From: an uncultured Gammaproteobacteria bacterium
GTDB lineage: Bacteria > Pseudomonadota > Gammaproteobacteria > GCA-001735895
Direction: 5' to 3'
Assembly (NCBI GenBank): GCA_947259485.1
Contig: CAMYLU010000022.1
Span: 38,756-102,755, forward strand
Length of the DNA: 64,000 nt
Positions 60,939-64,000 of this stretch are shown here, piece by piece (position 1 is the first letter of the stretch; each line of letters starts with the position of its first letter). The notes under the pieces are model-generated. The model was given only the letters and a program-made list of their open reading frames with translations, ran no database searches and had not been told where the DNA came from. Position numbers and translations under genes: made by a program.

Positions 60939-61026
60939 GCCCGGATGGCGAAATTGGTAGACGCAAGGGACTTAAAATCCCTCGACCTTAACGGTCGTGC
61001 CGGTTCGACTCCGGCTCCGGGCACCA
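60939..61026 (+). tRNA. tRNA-Leu (UAA anticodon)
   Basis: An 88-base class II tRNA with encoded CCA: acceptor GCCCGGA/TCCGGGC, anticodon TAA in ACTTAAAAT, a long variable arm (CGACCTTAACGGTCG) and a T-arm with GTTCGACTC. It is equivalent to leuZ. The 207 bp after it hold no gene that I can support. Confidence 0.97.
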
Positions 61027-61233
61027 ACTATAATGCTCTATTTATCAATTAGTTATCAGCCTCACTTAAAGTAAAATTTTACATTGACATAACCCTGGAG
61101 CTTAGATTTTTTTCCATATTTCATCCAGTACGGCCCCATACCATTCACTCGTTAAACAAGGAAAGTTAACTGCCACCCTGGCGCCAAAAAGAGACCGAAA
61201 TTACTTTTTGATACTCGCTTAACCGCATAAGAT

Positions 61234-61644
61234 ATGCCAATGCGTTGTCACTTACTAACCGGGAAACTGCTTTGCTCGCTGTTTTGCTTCGGGCTGCTGA
61301 GCTTGAACGGTGTCGCCTCCGCCCAGGTGTACAAGTCCTACGATGCCGATGGTAACGTTATTTTCAGTGACAAACCGACACAGGGCAGTAAGGAAGTTGA
61401 AGTAACCAAACCTAATGTCAGCGAATCATTCGAAATACCGCCAGCGCCAGTCGAATCGCCGCCTGAGACCGAACCTGAGGCGGAACCTGAAACCGAACCG
61501 GTAACGCAGCCGATTACGGAGGAAGAATCCGCCGACACTAATAACGATGGCCGGATAAGCAGGCGTGAAAAAGAGGAGCAGCGTAAAGAACGACGCAGGA
61601 AAAAACGCGAACAGGAGAAGGCTGCCGAGGAGGATGAAGAGTAA
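61234..61644 (+). CDS. DUF4124 protein with a C-terminal EF-hand-like loop
   Basis: A 136-residue exported protein: signal peptide (about 1-30, ending VASAQ), a DUF4124 domain (about 32-58; VYKSYDADGNVIFSDKPTQ), a Pro/Glu/Thr-rich spacer (about 66-98) and a highly charged tail. Within it, residues 101-112 (DTNNDGRISRRE) match the EF-hand calcium loop at positions 1, 3, 5, 9 and 12. Calcium binding is a prediction. It is unrelated in layout to the DUF4124 gene at 47.5 kb beyond that domain. Confidence 0.82.
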   Translation: MPMRCHLLTGKLLCSLFCFGLLSLNGVASAQVYKSYDADGNVIFSDKPTQGSKEVEVTKPNVSESFEIPPAPVESPPETEPEAEPETEPVTQPITEEESADTNNDGRISRREKEEQRKERRRKKREQEKAAEEDEE

Positions 61645-61798
61645 TACTGCCATTGACGTTTAAAATCCGGGGGGCTTTTCCGGATCGTTCCTCGTCCCTG
61701 ATTATCCAGGCTTAGGGGGATCACTTTCTCCAAAGGAGACGCTGAAACGTCCATCAAACAGCTGCAAACGGCTGTCTATTCTCCCTATAATCTGCCGC

Positions 61799-62386
61799 AT
61801 GAGCATGAAACCCCCATACATCCTCAATTTCTTCTTAGCCGGTTTGCTAACGCTGCTTACGATCATTTTTCAAAACTATGAATTTTTACTATACGCGATC
61901 ACGGTAATAATTTTGGTGGCCACTATCTACAAAACAGATCAGTACTTTAAGTTCAATCAAGTGGGATTGTGGCTGTTTAACGTCTGGCTGATCTTACATA
62001 TTTTAGGAGGCCTGGCGTTTTACCAGGGAGTACGATTTTATGATCTTGTTCTCTTAAATCTCATAGGTGACCCTTATTACATTCTCAAATATGACCAGTT
62101 TGTACATTTCTTTTGTTATGTCGTTATGTCTATTCTTATGTGGAGTGTGGTGCAAAAAATAGCGAAGAAGAATGCAAGCAGTGCTGTCGTCTGCGTGGTG
62201 ACTATTTTAGCGGCATCAAGCATTGGAGCAGTCAACGAAATAATTGAGTTTCTCGCAGTTGTGGCACTTGGTACCGACGGAGTAGGTGGGTATACCAACA
62301 CCGCAATTGACCTGGTTGCAAATCTTCTTGGGGCTATTGCGGGCACGCTCTACATGTACGCTAAACAGCAATCTCTTGCGATTTAA
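61799..62386 (+). CDS. DUF2238-family inner membrane protein (YjdF-like)
   Basis: A 195-residue membrane protein with about six helices and the family motifs KYDQFVHFFCYVVMS, GAVNEIIEFLAVV and GGYTNTAIDLVANLLGAIAG, which have conserved His, Glu and Asp residues in or near membrane. The family has no assigned function. It is more AT-rich than its neighbours and stands alone between a DUF4124 gene and a convergent GFA gene, so it may have been acquired. A second ATG lies two codons on. Confidence 0.8.
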   Translation: MSMKPPYILNFFLAGLLTLLTIIFQNYEFLLYAITVIILVATIYKTDQYFKFNQVGLWLFNVWLILHILGGLAFYQGVRFYDLVLLNLIGDPYYILKYDQFVHFFCYVVMSILMWSVVQKIAKKNASSAVVCVVTILAASSIGAVNEIIEFLAVVALGTDGVGGYTNTAIDLVANLLGAIAGTLYMYAKQQSLAI

Positions 62387-62471
62387 ATAAAAGCACCAAT
62401 TTTCCTAAAAGCAGGCACTCCGAAAGCGTTAGTGGGCGACAATCTTCGGCAAGAAAGGAACACTTACCGAA

Positions 62472-62900
62472 TCAGAACTTCTTCCAATCAACACCTTCTC
62501 CAACTGCCGACCCCTCAAATCGTGGCAACCGATCATTGACATCAAACCACTCGACTTTTTCTGCAAAATGTACGTGGGCGCGAGGCGTTATCGTATTTGG
62601 GTTATCCAAGGTACCTATATGAACCTGGATGTATTCAGGAAAACTAGTTGCCTCGTAGGTGAGGGAGGAACCGCAGCGCGAGCAGAAACCGCGTGTTACA
62701 CCAGCATCTTTGAACTTTGCGGGTCGTCCTTTCGTAAACACGAGGTCAGTATCCTTTATACCAAGCCAGTTGGTCACGACAGAGCCAGTCATTCGGCGAC
62801 AGCTCTCACAATGGCAATATCCGGTCCAAACCGGTTCACCTTCGATTTGATATTGAATATTCCTACATAAACAACGGCCGCTAGCGATTATTCCCGACAT
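62472..62900 (-). CDS. GFA-family (Mss4-like fold) protein
   Basis: A 142-residue protein with the zinc-binding cysteines of the glutathione-dependent formaldehyde-activating (Gfa/CENP-V) fold: GRCLCRNIQY, GYCHCESCRRMTGS and GFCSRCGSSL, then the LDNP and HVHFAEKVEWFDVND blocks. Family members bind zinc, and one (Gfa) promotes S-hydroxymethylglutathione formation, but most have no shown activity. Glutathione reductase is encoded at 31 kb; no formaldehyde dehydrogenase is seen. Confidence 0.88.
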   Translation of the reverse strand: MSGIIASGRCLCRNIQYQIEGEPVWTGYCHCESCRRMTGSVVTNWLGIKDTDLVFTKGRPAKFKDAGVTRGFCSRCGSSLTYEATSFPEYIQVHIGTLDNPNTITPRAHVHFAEKVEWFDVNDRLPRFEGSAVGEGVDWKKF

Positions 62901-63217
62901 ATCTACCTCCGATAAACTAACCTGGAAATATTATCATGCGCCGGAGTCCCAACTTGACGTAGTTTACCTTGTAGCTTGCGACAGACGATTGAAATTGATG
63001 ATTGATACACAGGTATTAAGGATTTGTTTCTCGTAAGCAGACACTTAAATTTGTAACACCAGGGTCGTAATACGGTCAGGAACGGACGCTGAGCCACGTG
63101 TACCGAGCTCTGCAGTTATGCCGTCTCCAAACATTGAGTTATGATGGTAGGAGGTTTTTTCAATAATCGATAGCAGCCCATCGACAGCCAGACAATCAGA
63201 CAACCGAGGAAATAATA
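62901..63217. other. intergenic region between the GFA gene and rimK
   Basis: A 317-bp divergent space. I see no gene or hairpin with a T run. The rimK ribosome-binding site (GAGG) is at its end. Confidence 0.5.
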
Positions 63218-64000
63218 ATGAAACTTGCCATACTCTCTCGCTCTTTAACAGCATATAGCACCCGTCGATTGAAGGAAGCTGCATTGGATAGAGGAATAAA
63301 TGTCAAGATATTGGATACATTGAAGTTTGCAATCGACCTGAAGCGCGGCGCGCCTGATTTATATTTTCGAGGAAAACAGCTCGGTTACTATGACGCAGTA
63401 TTACCCAGGATTGGGGCTTCGATCACCTATTACGGAACTGCGGTGGTCAGACAATTTCAGGAAATGGATGTCTTTTGTGCAAATACTGCTCACGGGATTA
63501 CCAATTCACGTGACAAATTACGCAGCCTTCAAATACTTGCTCGCCACCACATCGGTATACCTGAAACCACATTTGTTCGCGACAAACAGGACGTGTTGCC
63601 AGCAATCGAACGAGTTGGGGGAGCACCGGTCATTATCAAGCTCATCGAAGGGACACAAGGTATCGGTGTTTTACTGGCAGATACGGTAAAAGCAGCCGAA
63701 TCTATCATCGAATTGTTGCAAAGTCAGAAACAGAACGTCTTGATTCAAAAATTTGTGGCCGAAAGCAGGGGTAAAGATATACGAGCCCTTGTTGTGGGTG
63801 ATCGTGTAGTTGCTGCAATGAGGCGTGTTGCCCAGGGACAGGAATTTCGCAGTAATGTCCACAGGGGCGGTGTTGCTGAGCCTATAGACCTTCCCGATGA
63901 GTATATAGAAGCCGCTATTCGATCGTCACAAATCCTGGGATTAAGAGTTGCGGGTGTTGATATGCTGGAGAGCTCTACAGGTCCGCAAATAATGGAAGTC
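63218..64000 (+). CDS. rimK: ribosomal protein S6--L-glutamate ligase RimK (3' end outside window)
   Basis: The first 261 residues of an ATP-grasp ligase; the frame runs off the window. RimK adds glutamates to the C-terminus of S6. Hallmarks are MKLAILSRSLTAYSTRRLKEAA, the VLPRIGASITYYGTAVVRQF segment, the SRDKLRSLQILAR block, the nucleotide-binding IKLIEGTQGIGVLLA loop, IRALVVGDRVVAAM and the FRSNVHRGG motif, close to E. coli RimK throughout. GAGG lies 8 bp before ATG 63218. No stop is met before 64000. Confidence 0.93.
   Translation, partial: MKLAILSRSLTAYSTRRLKEAALDRGINVKILDTLKFAIDLKRGAPDLYFRGKQLGYYDAVLPRIGASITYYGTAVVRQFQEMDVFCANTAHGITNSRDKLRSLQILARHHIGIPETTFVRDKQDVLPAIERVGGAPVIIKLIEGTQGIGVLLADTVKAAESIIELLQSQKQNVLIQKFVAESRGKDIRALVVGDRVVAAMRRVAQGQEFRSNVHRGGVAEPIDLPDEYIEAAIRSSQILGLRVAGVDMLESSTGPQIMEV

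Noticed and set aside
60785..61052. Several ORFs on both strands across the tRNA-Gly, tRNA-Cys and tRNA-Leu genes
   Set aside because: They are translations of tRNA sequence with no ribosome-binding sites.

Overview
The window is an ordinary stretch of chromosome from a gammaproteobacterium, with codon choice and base composition near one half G+C. Several conserved neighbourhoods support this: pyrG-kdsA-eno-ftsB-ispD; ratA-rnfH with bamE, fur, recN, nadK, hrcA, grpE, dnaK, dnaJ and dapB; yceD-rpmF-plsX-fabH; and uvrY-uvrC-pgsA followed by tRNA-Gly, tRNA-Cys and tRNA-Leu. The KdsA has the cysteine-type metal site, which points away from the Escherichia and Pseudomonas versions. I cannot name the genus. 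No prophage, insertion sequence, CRISPR array, rRNA or clear pseudogene was seen.

Layout. 1-2.5 kb: a tRNA-modification run (end of tilS, cmoA, cmoB) with overlapping GTG starts. 2.5-3.8 kb: a diguanylate cyclase with two degenerate receiver domains. 4-8.8 kb: pyrG-kdsA-eno-ftsB-ispD. 8.8-9.7 kb: a 59-residue membrane protein and a Bax-inhibitor-1 family protein. 10-10.7 kb: tRNA-Ser with a duplicated 3' end, several terminator hairpins and a small coiled-coil ORF. 11-17.2 kb: an envelope and phospholipid block (Omp85-like barrel, exported phospholipase D family protein, XRE regulator, endonuclease/exonuclease/phosphatase protein, ClsB). 17.4-30.4 kb: an NSS-type transporter, then the conserved fur/recN/heat-shock/dapB region, ending in an unusual HisA-methyltransferase fusion.

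30-46 kb: glutathione reductase, a DM13 protein, an alkyltransferase-like protein, a short NAD-glutamate dehydrogenase divergent from putA (together a proline to 2-oxoglutarate route), a small oxidoreductase operon, an HDOD protein, ygfZ, queG and crcB. 46-57 kb: serS, a DUF4124 protein, an Skp-like chaperone, rne, rluC, sppA, maf, yceD, rpmF, plsX and fabH. 57-61 kb: uvrY, a family-5 uracil-DNA glycosylase, uvrC, pgsA and three tRNAs. 61-64 kb: a looser accessory tail (DUF4124 protein with an EF-hand loop, DUF2238 membrane protein, GFA protein) ending in a truncated rimK.

The most unusual item is the 504-residue fusion at 28858-30372. Its N-terminal half is a HisA-like barrel in which the first catalytic aspartate is histidine. 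Its C-terminal half is a SAM methyltransferase most like CmoM. As cmoA and cmoB lie in the same window, the fusion may finish the uridine-34 modification begun by those two enzymes, with the barrel doing something other than histidine synthesis. That link is an inference.
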